Origin: Gracilaria domingensis
Taxonomy: Eukaryota > Rhodophyta > Florideophyceae > Gracilariales > Gracilariaceae
Assembly (NCBI GenBank): GCA_022539475.1
Contig: VCMS01000055.1
Location: 124,001 to 188,000 of the forward strand
Direction of reading: 5' to 3'
DNA: 64,000 bases
The notes under the pieces were generated by a model. It did no database searches. It worked only from the letters and a program-made list of their open reading frames with translations, and was not told where the DNA came from. This document shows positions 50,665 through 59,119 of the stretch, piece by piece (positions within the stretch are counted from its first letter, which is position 1; every line of letters begins with the position of its first letter). Both the position numbers and the translations under genes were made by a program.

Positions 50665-51609
50665 TCACTGGCATTCAGTAGGGTCAGGCCAAGTAAGTGC
50701 TTCTCTACCAATACGTTCAACCCATTCAGAATGTTGAGCTGAATTCCATGCGGCAGTTCCACCCATATTGACGTCATCCATGATCTGATCAGACTCCAAG
50801 TATTCTTGAAGAATATGTTTGTCCCTCTCATCAATGGCTCTGATTCTGGCCTTAATCTTCTTTCCCATGATTGCTGTGACAAGGCCGATGATTCCTTTTA
50901 AGAAGAAGGGAGGATGGCATATGAGAATGGCTGCAACGCGAACAGGGAAGGTTTGAGAGAATGTGTTCTGTAATTCTCCGGGTAGTCTGAGGTCCAAGTT
51001 GTGAAACTTGAGATTGGCAAAATTGTGCACTATAATTACGCCATGAGTTTGAGCGGCGGGATATGTACGCATGGTCCATTCCATCACGAGTGCTAGAGTT
51101 CGTACAGTGTCAAGAGCGGAAAAGGTTGAGGGGTCATGACGAGGTAATCTGACGTTAATGACAGGGCGTTGATCTCTATCTGTATGTCCACTGACGAAGA
51201 CAACGCGTGATTGTAGCTGTTTCTGCGCGGCGCGCAAGCGTTCCGCGCGATCAGTGGAAGCAGCCAATCTTCGTTTCCATGCCAAAAAGTTTAACATGAG
51301 CTGTTCTGCACGCTTCACATCGCCCTTTCTGGCTCGGAGTGCAGCCAGTAGCCAAAAATGGTCCGCGTTTGCAACGGACTGGTTCCCAGATTGCGCTGCA
51401 GCTTGTCGGAGGCTTTGCACGAGTTTGTTTTCCTCTTCTGCCGAGCGTATGAACGGAGCGGACAAATCAGCGTGAGTGACGCGTGCGACGGTGTCGACGG
51501 TGTGGCTGGCGCCTATTGAACGAATCGTACTCAGCACGGAGGCCACGCCCGTCGGCGGTGCGGCGTTGTGCTGCAGGTGGGACAGGTCGTCCGTATGGCG
51601 GGAGCCCAT
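50665..51609 (-). CDS. CRAL-TRIO (Sec14-like) domain protein
   Basis: 314 residues from the first ATG (51609); the open frame begins earlier with a GTG. CRAL-TRIO domains bind a single phospholipid, inositol lipid or hydrophobic vitamin and move or present it between membranes. The N-terminal CRAL-TRIO-N helices (NADHFWLLAALRARKGDVKR, AEQLMLNFLAWKRRL) are followed by the lipid-binding core: RPVINVRLPRHDP, LALVMEWTMRTYP, GVIIVHNFANLKFHNLDLRL and FPVRVAAILICHPPFFLKGI with KIKARIRAI after the gate helix. No GOLD or START domain is attached. The ligand cannot be predicted by eye. Confidence 0.87.
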   Translation of the reverse strand: MGSRHTDDLSHLQHNAAPPTGVASVLSTIRSIGASHTVDTVARVTHADLSAPFIRSAEEENKLVQSLRQAAAQSGNQSVANADHFWLLAALRARKGDVKRAEQLMLNFLAWKRRLAASTDRAERLRAAQKQLQSRVVFVSGHTDRDQRPVINVRLPRHDPSTFSALDTVRTLALVMEWTMRTYPAAQTHGVIIVHNFANLKFHNLDLRLPGELQNTFSQTFPVRVAAILICHPPFFLKGIIGLVTAIMGKKIKARIRAIDERDKHILQEYLESDQIMDDVNMGGTAAWNSAQHSEWVERIGREALTWPDPTECQ

Positions 51610-52379
51610 GCCGGAAGAGAAGATGAGGCGTTCGCGCTCGCAGCTCACGTGCAGGCCGAGCGATGCCGCGCTTCTTCTGAGGCGAGGGAGAAGTCGTGGT
51701 TAGCAGCTGCCAGCTGCTGTTATCGCTGGTAGACTGGCGTGACGGCTTGGTGGCCAATCACAGTGGTCGACGTGGCGGCACAACAATGCATACGATTGGC
51801 CGATTGCTCGATGACGCGGATCGCGTTCACGTCATGGGAGTACGTAAAAGCTGCAGTAGCATGACCTTTCAGCTTTGCCGTCAAGCTTCTCGCCGGAAAG
51901 CCTGCGCACAAACACTTCCCTGCATGGCGTCTGAATGTTGCTTCTTCGCCGCACCAAAATCAAGTCTGTTCGCCTGTTTGGGGCTGTGGCGTGAAACTAC
52001 CATCCCTGATCTCGCAACTATGACGAGTGCCATGGCCCGAAAAGATGTAGTGTACTTGTAGTGGGAGTCCTGTCCCTTCTCAAGCACCACATCATGTGCT
52101 GCGCTTCAAGCGAAGAGCATCACGATGATGTTCTGTTATTCACTGATTATCCGAATCTCGTACCTGAATAATATTCCTTTTCGACAACGCCAGCACGCAA
52201 ACTATAAACTGTTTGTAACAAATTCCCGTGATCTGTCATGCAACGCCCTGGCGTTACAGCATTTAACAGACTTGTTCTTGTTGTTGCGTTAAACTACCTG
52301 TACTGCTAAACATAGTTGGCTCACTCCAACAGTTGTGAACATAGTAACGAATCCAGCATCCAGTGCACACCTTCTTCCC
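51610..52379. other. Divergent intergenic region
   Basis: About 770 bp between the CRAL-TRIO gene and the next plus-strand gene. A 121-codon ORF at 51696-52061 has no domain character and overlaps other open frames. No RNA gene or repeat recognised. Confidence 0.45.
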
Positions 52380-53252
52380 ATGTCGCAGATTCCGCATTCA
52401 ACGCCTGCGCAGAATGATGCTGCTCCGCCGACCGCTGAGCAAGGCATGTCTGAGCAAGGCATGTCTCTCGCAGCGTCTTTTGTAAACACTCCTCTGCGCG
52501 TCTTGCAAGCAAAGGTGGATGCGCCGCTCATGTCGGGCGTTCTTCGTGATGGCAGTCGCCGGTCAGATAACCAAAGGCTTTCTGTCACGTTTCCGATTCA
52601 AAGTTACATCATCAGAAACAATCGCACGCTATACGACCGTGGTGAGAATACTATTTACGTACCGCCTCCAAATCCTCGCCAAGACGTAGATTTCTTCAAA
52701 CAATGTTTGCCATTATTCAAGGCAACAATTGTTAGAGATGGTTCTATTCTAGGTTATATCATTCATGATGTGCAGCAGGATCGCTCCCTGCTCAAGGTTC
52801 ATTTTCACGGAGATACTACCAACCCGTTCTCCCGGGCGTTCAAGGCGTTTGTGCGAAGCCCCGTGCTCAAATGGGATGTTGAAAACTGGGGGTTATTCCA
52901 AGATTTGCCTGTGGGAGCCAATCTTGGGCTCATTCAGGAGGTGTATCCTGATAACCGCGTGTTCTTCCCCACGGCGGACACCGGAATGCCGCGTCTTGAG
53001 ATGCAATACGCTGCCTCCTTGGGTCTCAAGTATTATTTTGCGGTAACCGACATCCCTGAACCAATTGGAGAAGTGGATTCGAGCCTTATAGCCAGGTTTG
53101 CTCCGAGAAGCGAAGCATACCTCATGAGCATTCGAAATTGCACGAGAGAGGAAGCAGTTCTGTGGTTTACCATGGTCATCGCCACGGACATGAAGCGAAG
53201 GAAGGTTCAGAATACCAAGTACGGACCCGGACTCCCGCTCTATGCGCTGTAG
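52380..53252 (+). CDS. Unknown protein, possibly tubby/scramblase-like fold
   Basis: 290 residues from the first ATG (52380); the open frame starts at a GTG at 52335. Family not recognised. After a Ser/Pro/Gln-rich N-terminus comes a beta-rich region: RLSVTFPIQSYIIRNNRTLY, FKATIVRDGSILGYIIHDVQ, SLLKVHFHGD, LKWDVENWGLF and GLIQEVYPDNRVFF. It ends with a helical part (REEAVLWFTMVIATDMKRRK). The pattern of paired strands with G-x-I-x turns and a final hydrophobic helix recalls the tubby / LURP-one / phospholipid scramblase fold, but no diagnostic motif was found, so this is a weak suggestion. The convergent Hsp40 gene ends 68 bp away. Confidence 0.72.
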   Translation: MSQIPHSTPAQNDAAPPTAEQGMSEQGMSLAASFVNTPLRVLQAKVDAPLMSGVLRDGSRRSDNQRLSVTFPIQSYIIRNNRTLYDRGENTIYVPPPNPRQDVDFFKQCLPLFKATIVRDGSILGYIIHDVQQDRSLLKVHFHGDTTNPFSRAFKAFVRSPVLKWDVENWGLFQDLPVGANLGLIQEVYPDNRVFFPTADTGMPRLEMQYAASLGLKYYFAVTDIPEPIGEVDSSLIARFAPRSEAYLMSIRNCTREEAVLWFTMVIATDMKRRKVQNTKYGPGLPLYAL

Positions 53253-53320
53253 GCGTGCGTTTGTCATCCTGCGTATGATACAGCTCACCGTGATACCTGA
53301 CTTACAGCAGTGCAGCGCGC

Positions 53321-54883
53321 TCAGCCGGCGTCGGAGCGCGGCCGGCGTTTCTGGCGGCGCCACGCGCCGAACACCACGCCGCGCATCACCGAGTGCACCC
53401 AGCGGAAGCGACGACTTCGTCGCCGCGAGCTATCGCGCCGCGCTGACGTCGAGTGTTCGCCGCGGCTGGTCGTGCGCCGCGGCCGCGCGCCCGACGCCGC
53501 CTCCGACCGCGACTCACTAAAGTCTCTTCTCGACCGCTCGTGCCCCATCATCATCATCCTCAGTCGCTCCATCACGAACAATTCGCTCAGCGTGCCGCCC
53601 CACGACCCGTACCCCCAGTCCGACCGCGTTCGCATGCGCTCACTTCCGTCGTCGTCCGTTGCTTCGATGCGCAGAGACGAGCACACTTGTCGGTCGAAGA
53701 TGTTGTACCATACCGATGATGGCGTGCTTCGGTTCACCAGCCGCAGCGCCCTTCGCAGTCGCGCAAACGATGAGCACTGAATATCTCTGCCGTGCGCGGC
53801 TCTTCTGTCGTCCCGATAGCTCGAAAACGAGCTGCTGTGCACGAACTGCGTGCTGGTGCATTGATCTTCGCCACTTACGATGCAGCTCTCCGGCGGGTAA
53901 ATGACGTCAAAGTTGACGATTAGATCGCCGCGGAACGATGCGTCCTCGAAAGCGGGCATACCGGCGCCGCGAACCAACACGTTGACACCATGCTTCCATG
54001 AGAACTGTCTACTAAATACGGCCCAAACATCTACATTGACCGGCTTTCCATCGATACCCGTGATACTGACCACGGACCTCGTGAGCGCCTGCGCCAACGT
54101 GATGCTGTGTGAAACGCTCAGGTTATCGCCGTGTCTGACGAATTTAGGATGGGTCTTCTCCGCAATGGTGAACACGACGTCGCCATCAATACAGCCAGCA
54201 ATTCGGTTGCCACCGCCCTTGACTCGAATACGCATTCCAGCACGGCAGCCGGCCTTGACCGACACGCACCTCTCAAACATCTCTCTGACAATGACGCCAT
54301 CGGACCTTGTAACGCAGCGAATAATCCTCACAAATCTGTCAACGCCACTAAAAAGTTGTTCTAACGTACACAGCACGGTGACTTGTAAATCCGGGGGTTT
54401 TGGTATTCTTCCCTCGCCATTGTCCCTTAGCAACGCCTCAGTGGGCTCATACTCGGCTCCCCACGCGCGTGGAAAGTACGGGCCGCAGTAAGCGGCTAGG
54501 CCCTCTACGCCGTCGTCGTACTCCACGGTGGAGATGCCGCCACAGGGCTGCATTCTGAAGCCGCTACGTAATCTGGCCGCGCCGTGAGTGCCAAAGAAGG
54601 TGCGCAAGAGATGCTCATGACTCTGCACGGGCTGGTCGTTGACGTACAGCACCTTTCGATCGTGGTCACGCGCGTGGTCGTCGTGCGCGTGGGCGGCATG
54701 CATGACGTCTCGCTTGCCAAAACGGATGAGAGGGGAGACGTAGGGAGGCCTAGAGGGGCGATTCGACGGGAGGGCGACGTGTGGAGCGCACGACTGGAGG
54801 CGACGGAGAGGGCTGTTCAAGCGCAGAAGTGCGGTCGCTTTAGAGATAGCGGCGGACAGTCTCGAGTGCACTTCGCGGCGCAT
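53321..54883 (-). CDS. Hsp40 (DnaJ) C-terminal-domain protein lacking a J domain
   Basis: 520 residues. The middle part matches the substrate-binding domains of type II Hsp40: LQVTVLCTLEQLFSGVDRFV, SVKAGCRAGMRIRVKGGGNR, GDVVFTIAEKTHPKFVRHGD, NLSVSHSITLAQALTRSVVS and ITGIDGKPVNVDV, then LVRGAGMPAFEDASFRGDLI with VNFDVIYP, as in DNAJB proteins. No HPD tripeptide or J-domain helices occur before it: the first 170 residues are a basic presequence-like start, a His/Asp-rich linker (HAAHAHDDHARDHD) and an unassigned segment. The last 180 residues are Ser/Arg-rich and end strongly basic. Without a J domain it cannot stimulate Hsp70 by the usual route, so it may act as a holdase or subunit. The N-terminal region overlaps open frames of the neighbour's promoter. 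Confidence 0.8.
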   Translation of the reverse strand: MRREVHSRLSAAISKATALLRLNSPLRRLQSCAPHVALPSNRPSRPPYVSPLIRFGKRDVMHAAHAHDDHARDHDRKVLYVNDQPVQSHEHLLRTFFGTHGAARLRSGFRMQPCGGISTVEYDDGVEGLAAYCGPYFPRAWGAEYEPTEALLRDNGEGRIPKPPDLQVTVLCTLEQLFSGVDRFVRIIRCVTRSDGVIVREMFERCVSVKAGCRAGMRIRVKGGGNRIAGCIDGDVVFTIAEKTHPKFVRHGDNLSVSHSITLAQALTRSVVSITGIDGKPVNVDVWAVFSRQFSWKHGVNVLVRGAGMPAFEDASFRGDLIVNFDVIYPPESCIVSGEDQCTSTQFVHSSSFSSYRDDRRAAHGRDIQCSSFARLRRALRLVNRSTPSSVWYNIFDRQVCSSLRIEATDDDGSERMRTRSDWGYGSWGGTLSELFVMERLRMMMMGHERSRRDFSESRSEAASGARPRRTTSRGEHSTSARRDSSRRRSRRFRWVHSVMRGVVFGAWRRQKRRPRSDAG

Positions 54884-55095
54884 CGCGCCCCTTTTTTCCG
54901 AAACGGCCGTGACAGCGAAGGTGCCAATTCAGAGCCGCTTCGATTTTTTGTGCCGTCGCTACAGCAAACGACGCGGTCACACACGCACGTGCGCGCTGCC
55001 AGCTTGTCGCCGGCTCGAGCCGCCCGCGCGCCTTCAATCTCTTGTCGCCCGGTCTTCCACCCGTGCCACCGCGCTCCGCCGCGCCGACGGCAAAC

Positions 55096-55614
55096 ATGGG
55101 CGCCAACACCTCCGCTTTGCTCTCGGAGGAAATTGAGGAGATCTCCCGCCAGACCAACCTGCAGCAGTCCGAGGTCAAGCGCCTGTACAAGCGCTTTCAG
55201 AAGCTCGATCGCACCCAGTCCGGCACGCTGGACGCCACCAACTTGCTCATGGTGCCCGAGCTGGCCATGAACCCCCTCCACCCTCGTCTCATTTCCATCT
55301 TTGAAAACGTCAACTTTCAGCAGTTTGTCACCAATATTGGCGCTTTTACGTCCGGCGCCGATCCAGCGCGCAAGATTGACTTCACGTTTCGTGTGTACGA
55401 TGTGGATGATGATGGCTACATTTCCACGCACGACTTGGAGCACATTCTCTCCCTGCTCGTTGGGAATCACATCGACGCGCACACCGTGGCGCAGCTGGCC
55501 GCAAAGGTGATCGCAGATGCTGACACTGATGGCGACGGCCGAATCTCCAGACAAGAGTTCACCGGCGCTATGGACGTTCCCGAGCTAGCGCGCAAGCTCA
55601 CCGTATCATTCTAG
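55096..55614 (+). CDS. CNB: Calcineurin regulatory subunit B
   Basis: 172 residues from ATG 55096. Ca-binding subunit of the calcineurin phosphatase. The start is chosen because it gives MGANTS, an N-myristoylation signal found in calcineurin B; the frame is open 18 codons further up. EF1 loop DRTQSGTLDATN lacks the final Glu; EF2 is shortened (IFENVNFQQFV where about five more residues are normal), so it has no usable loop; EF3 DVDDDGYISTHDLE and EF4 DADTDGDGRISRQEF are complete. The linker and C-terminus (RLYKRFQKLD, NPLHPRLISIF, FRVYDVDDD, VPELARKLTV) follow the family. A calcineurin-B-like plant CBL is less likely because of the length and N-terminus. Confidence 0.88.
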   Translation: MGANTSALLSEEIEEISRQTNLQQSEVKRLYKRFQKLDRTQSGTLDATNLLMVPELAMNPLHPRLISIFENVNFQQFVTNIGAFTSGADPARKIDFTFRVYDVDDDGYISTHDLEHILSLLVGNHIDAHTVAQLAAKVIADADTDGDGRISRQEFTGAMDVPELARKLTVSF

Positions 55615-55699
55615 CTACATCACGTCCTGTACCATAATCACACTCACTTCCATTGTTTATTAGCCTACACAAAAACCCACAACCTTTTTGCTGCGGAAT

Positions 55700-57022
55700 C
55701 TACCCATCAATGTCTCTCGGTTTGGTACATCTCAACCATCCAAGCGGACAGTCATCATACAGCCTCGCTCTCCATACAGGCGTATACACTCGAATTGGTA
55801 AAGGAACCTCCCGTTTATAATAACTCCATTGTATTCTCGACGCCTGTTTCTCCACGGCCTGATGGTAAACGCTAATCATAAACTTTGCAAGCGTGCTTCT
55901 CATTGAATATACCAACGTATATGTCAACCGCATTTGTTCCCTCTCCGAAAATCGATCCGCGATCAAGGGGTACAACACACTCGACTTTGTTTTCCTTAAG
56001 CTCTCACAATCGTGAATCAGTTTGCTTATTTCTACTGCTACCTGTCTCACCTCCTCTGCGTTGATTGCCCTCTGTGATGAAGTTAGAGTTAGTCCATCTT
56101 CAGGTTCGTATCCTTCTCGTATATTCAGTTCCGCTTTCTCGCTTCTTTGTTTTCCGTCTAGTTCACCTTTCACATGCTCGGTGTTAGTGGTTTTCTTCTT
56201 CCTTCTTCTCCTCGCACTCTTATTACGAATGGCTCTGAACGTGGACTTTGAAGAGCAAAGTCCTGCCGAAGTGTAAGCATATCCTGTAGCGCACACCAAA
56301 CGCGCCAGTCGCTCATGCGCCACGTCCGAAGCATGCTCAATCCTCTGCCTCTCTTTTGAAAACAGATGTAGCGCTTTAGTGACGACGGGCTCCGCCGTGC
56401 CTGCACGAACCCAGGGGAACAGCACATCGCGCTCTAAAACGTTGTACACCGCCCAGACGTTATCAACCAAGTAAGCAAAACTTCTTTCCAACGGCACAAC
56501 GGCCCTTAGAGCGCGGGCGTCGCCCTCGCGAAGGCGATTCTCGACGTGTCTCAGAAACTGATGGATCCGTCGAAGATCCTGAACAATATACAACTGATGC
56601 CATGTCAAACCATTCAATCGAAACTCATGCAGCGTCTTTCGAGTACCAACTGAACGACGGGCCTCTCTGGCAGCATTTCGAAGAGCCCGTTGAGAGCGCC
56701 AACGTGCAAGCGTCTGTCGTGGTGTGAAGATCGGCAATAACTTAAGCGCCGCCAACGCTGAGCGTGCTGCGCGGAGCAGCGGCAGCGGACGGAGACGAGC
56801 GAGTGGATGGTGACCTGAGCGCTGGCGTGAGGGACGATTGCTCGCCATGGCCGCCGACATGGCCGGCATTGGAACAGGAATCATGAGGGATGTCGAGTGC
56901 GGACTGCGCGGCATAGAGAGGGCAAAAGCGTCGACGCGTTTGAACATCGAAGCTGTACGTGTAGTTCGGGGATGTAAGATGCACGTTTGGCAGCATCGGG
57001 GGGAGCATCGATGACAGGGCAT
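55700..57022 (-). CDS. Unknown protein with a hemerythrin-like helical domain
   Basis: 440 residues; assignment weak. After a Cys-rich and basic N-terminus (about 1-130) come helices resembling a hemerythrin HHE bundle: TWHQLYIVQDLRRIHQFLRH, then YLVDNVWAVYNVLERDVLFPWV in the place of the H-x-E-E-x-LFP helix, and, after a disordered Lys-rich insert (about 275-320), KLIHDCESLRKTKSSVLYPL with IADRFSEREQMRLTYTL. The YPL/FPW turns and the ER..Q..L pattern fit, but most metal-ligand His are missing, so iron binding is doubtful. It could be an unrelated four-helix protein. Several ATGs occur early (for example 56947), so the exact start is uncertain. Confidence 0.6.
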   Translation of the reverse strand: MPCHRCSPRCCQTCILHPRTTRTASMFKRVDAFALSMPRSPHSTSLMIPVPMPAMSAAMASNRPSRQRSGHHPLARLRPLPLLRAARSALAALKLLPIFTPRQTLARWRSQRALRNAAREARRSVGTRKTLHEFRLNGLTWHQLYIVQDLRRIHQFLRHVENRLREGDARALRAVVPLERSFAYLVDNVWAVYNVLERDVLFPWVRAGTAEPVVTKALHLFSKERQRIEHASDVAHERLARLVCATGYAYTSAGLCSSKSTFRAIRNKSARRRRKKKTTNTEHVKGELDGKQRSEKAELNIREGYEPEDGLTLTSSQRAINAEEVRQVAVEISKLIHDCESLRKTKSSVLYPLIADRFSEREQMRLTYTLVYSMRSTLAKFMISVYHQAVEKQASRIQWSYYKREVPLPIRVYTPVWRARLYDDCPLGWLRCTKPRDIDG

Positions 57023-57374
57023 GCGCGTGATGTTCCATTAAGTGAAACCTGTACCCACCTTATAACCCTAATATGAAACAAAATCCCTACCCCTGCAAAA
57101 GCCCCTAAAATCAGGGTTCTTTTTCAAATCTGTACCCACCCAAAACCCCCTAAAATCGCACCCCGCTAAAAAAACCTCTAAAATCTGGGTACCTTGATGC
57201 CTTCCAGAGGCAACATTTGCTGACACGTGTATTTGGATTTTTAGGCAAAAATCTATGCGAAGGGTACAGATCACCGATTAATATACCATTGGGGACAGTA
57301 CTGAATATCCACAAAATAATATTTTGTTCATTCACTTCTGAAGTGTCTGCCTCCCTTATCCCTGTGTCCGGAAT
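57023..57374. other. Intergenic flank with imperfect CCCTAAAA repeats
   Basis: About 350 bp between the hemerythrin-like gene and the retrotransposon. At about 57050-57195 an imperfect repeat unit occurs, starting twice with CTGTACCCACC and containing CCCCTAAAATC-like strings three times. No gene. The five bases before the LTR are GGAAT, one side of a possible target duplication whose other side lies outside the window. Confidence 0.5.
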
Positions 57375-57730
57375 TGTTGGAATGAAAGCCGTGACGGGAG
57401 AGGGAGTGGTGGAATTATCAGCCTCCAGCAGGAGAGGCTGATAATTCGAACCGACAGTCTGCCACGCCACGCTTTGAAATGCTACGTGGCGAAAGCGGCG
57501 TGGCAGAAGTGCAGCCTCTATCTCCTCGAGAGCGCGTCTCAGTGCTCTATAAAAGCGGGAGGGAGCAGAGGAGTTCCTTTCTCTTCTGCTCTCCTCCCAT
57601 CACCATCTTCCTACTCAAAGACTCTTTTCTACGCGCTGCGTCTTCATCCGCGCAAGGGAGCGAGCGCGAGCGCGTCAGCGAGCGCGTAAGCGAGCGTCAG
57701 CGAGCGTATGTTACGACATTTGCAAATCAC
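57375..57730 (+). repeat. 5' LTR of the copia element (right boundary uncertain)
   Basis: Identity with the right LTR is visible from 57375 to about 57660, where the right copy runs out at the window end. A TATA box (TATAAAA, 57548-57554) follows upstream nested palindromes: a perfect 14-bp stem at 57412-57425/57434-57447 with an 8-nt loop, and CTGCCACGCC/GGCGTGGCAG around 57459-57521. The 3' boundary is guessed near 57730 because a TGGCGCAAC string at about 57735 could serve as a primer-binding site. Confidence 0.75.
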
Positions 57731-57799
57731 AGTAATGGCGCAACGCAATACAGATACGCTTTTTGTAATATAGATAAAAAATAAATATAGATGTTACTT

Positions 57800-58115
57800 T
57801 ATTAAAGCGTACCTGTAATGTGCTGCGCCATTAAAGTGAGTGGCGAATGGCGTAAGGTAGGCTCGCTGACGCCCGTTTACGGGCTGGCTGAAGCGCTCTC
57901 GCTCGCTCGCTTGCGCAAATAAAGACCAAGCGCGTAGGCAAATTTGTTTGCGTACAAAGATGGTGATGGTAGGAGAGCCGCAGAGAAAGAAACTTCTCTG
58001 CTTTCTCTAGCTTTTATAGAGCACTGAAACGTGCTCTTGAAAAGAAAGGGGCTGCACTACTGCCGCGCTCGTTTTCGCCACGTCGCATTTCAAAGCGTGG
58101 CGTGGCAGACTGTCG
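57800..58115 (-). repeat. Inverted, diverged LTR copy forming a palindrome with the 5' LTR
   Basis: Reading the minus strand from 58115 to 57800 reproduces LTR sequence 57451-57765 with moderate divergence: the GGCGTGGCAGACTGTCG end, the TTTATAGAGCAC core (58013-58024, mirror of the TATA box), the CACCATCTT block, the CGAGCG repeats and AATGGCGCA. The centre of symmetry is near 57782 and the spacer is about 35 nt. The outer 75 bp of the LTR are missing from this copy. It may be the remnant of a second element inserted head to head, or part of a composite LTR. Confidence 0.8.
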
Positions 58116-59119
58116 TCAAATCCCTTCTGCCCCGCCCCGCCACCAACCCCTACGTTGTCATCTCTACAACGTTTTCTACGCCGATTGAATGCAGATCCCG
58201 TTGCTGGAAATTCAACCGGTACAGCCTTTTCTACTACCACTCTACCACGTGTGCTACGCCAACTTGTTGCACACACCGCTGCCGGTAATTCGTCCAGTAC
58301 AGCCTCTAATAGCACTTCCAGGTTTAGCGGTGCTCTACCACGTGTCCCACTTCGGCCTGTCGCAAACCTCATAACCAAGCACTTAACGTGTGCAGCATCT
58401 ACTAGGGCATCTCAGCCTAGTAGAACACGTGCACAACCGGACACCTCTCACGACAACCACCAAGCAGGATCTTCTTCTGGCACGACAGACCATGTCTTCA
58501 CTTTTCATCTCAAACAAGGCCGTCTAAAGATCCTCTCTGTACAAAAAGACAAAGTGCTACGTGACAGAGTTGGCTGTGACGTGAAGCAGAAATCAAACCG
58601 GCACAGAACTTGCAGACTGTGCAACGTGCATTGCAACGGAAATCCAACGTAGCGCGTGCATTTGGATTCACGTGGACACCGTCACGGCTTGGCGAACAAG
58701 AAAATCCCTCAAAAGTGTGCAAATGACAACAAAACATTCGAGTCTTACACGCATTTGGAATCTCACCTTGCTGGTTGGGCGCACGAACGCGATATGAACA
58801 AGACGAAGACCCAATTCATAATTCGTTAGTCATTTCTCGAGAACAGCCGCATAAAAGACCCCAGCAGCTAGTGATTTACTATTTTTTACTTTAGTTCTTT
58901 TTACCTATTGCTTCTAGTTTTCTACTTTTGGCTCCTAGTTTAAAAAAGTAATATTTTGAGCACCCCTGCAGGACAACCGCCTACCGTGAATCATCCGGCC
59001 GCCTCCCACGCCCCACAGGCTTCCACTCACCCACTCGTTAGAGAAGTCTTCGCGACTAACATCCGCCAACACTATTCCGCTCAAAAATCTTTCGAGGACA
59101 CCATACGTTTCTAAGATCC
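58116..59119 (+). other. Leader region between LTR copies and gag
   Basis: About 1 kb. An open frame without ATG (58155-58652) contains two imperfect repeats of about 80-90 bp (58198-58275 and 58279-58370; both translate to AGNS...TLPRV or ALPRV patterns) and ends CRLCNVHCNGNPT, a short Cys-rich tail. An AT-rich stretch with small tandem repeats (CTTCTAGTTTTC type) lies at about 58880-58955. It may be captured or leftover sequence of another element; no function assigned. Confidence 0.5.

Noticed and set aside
51696-52061. 121-codon ORF in the CRAL-TRIO divergent promoter
   Set aside because: No family features and overlapped by antisense frames.
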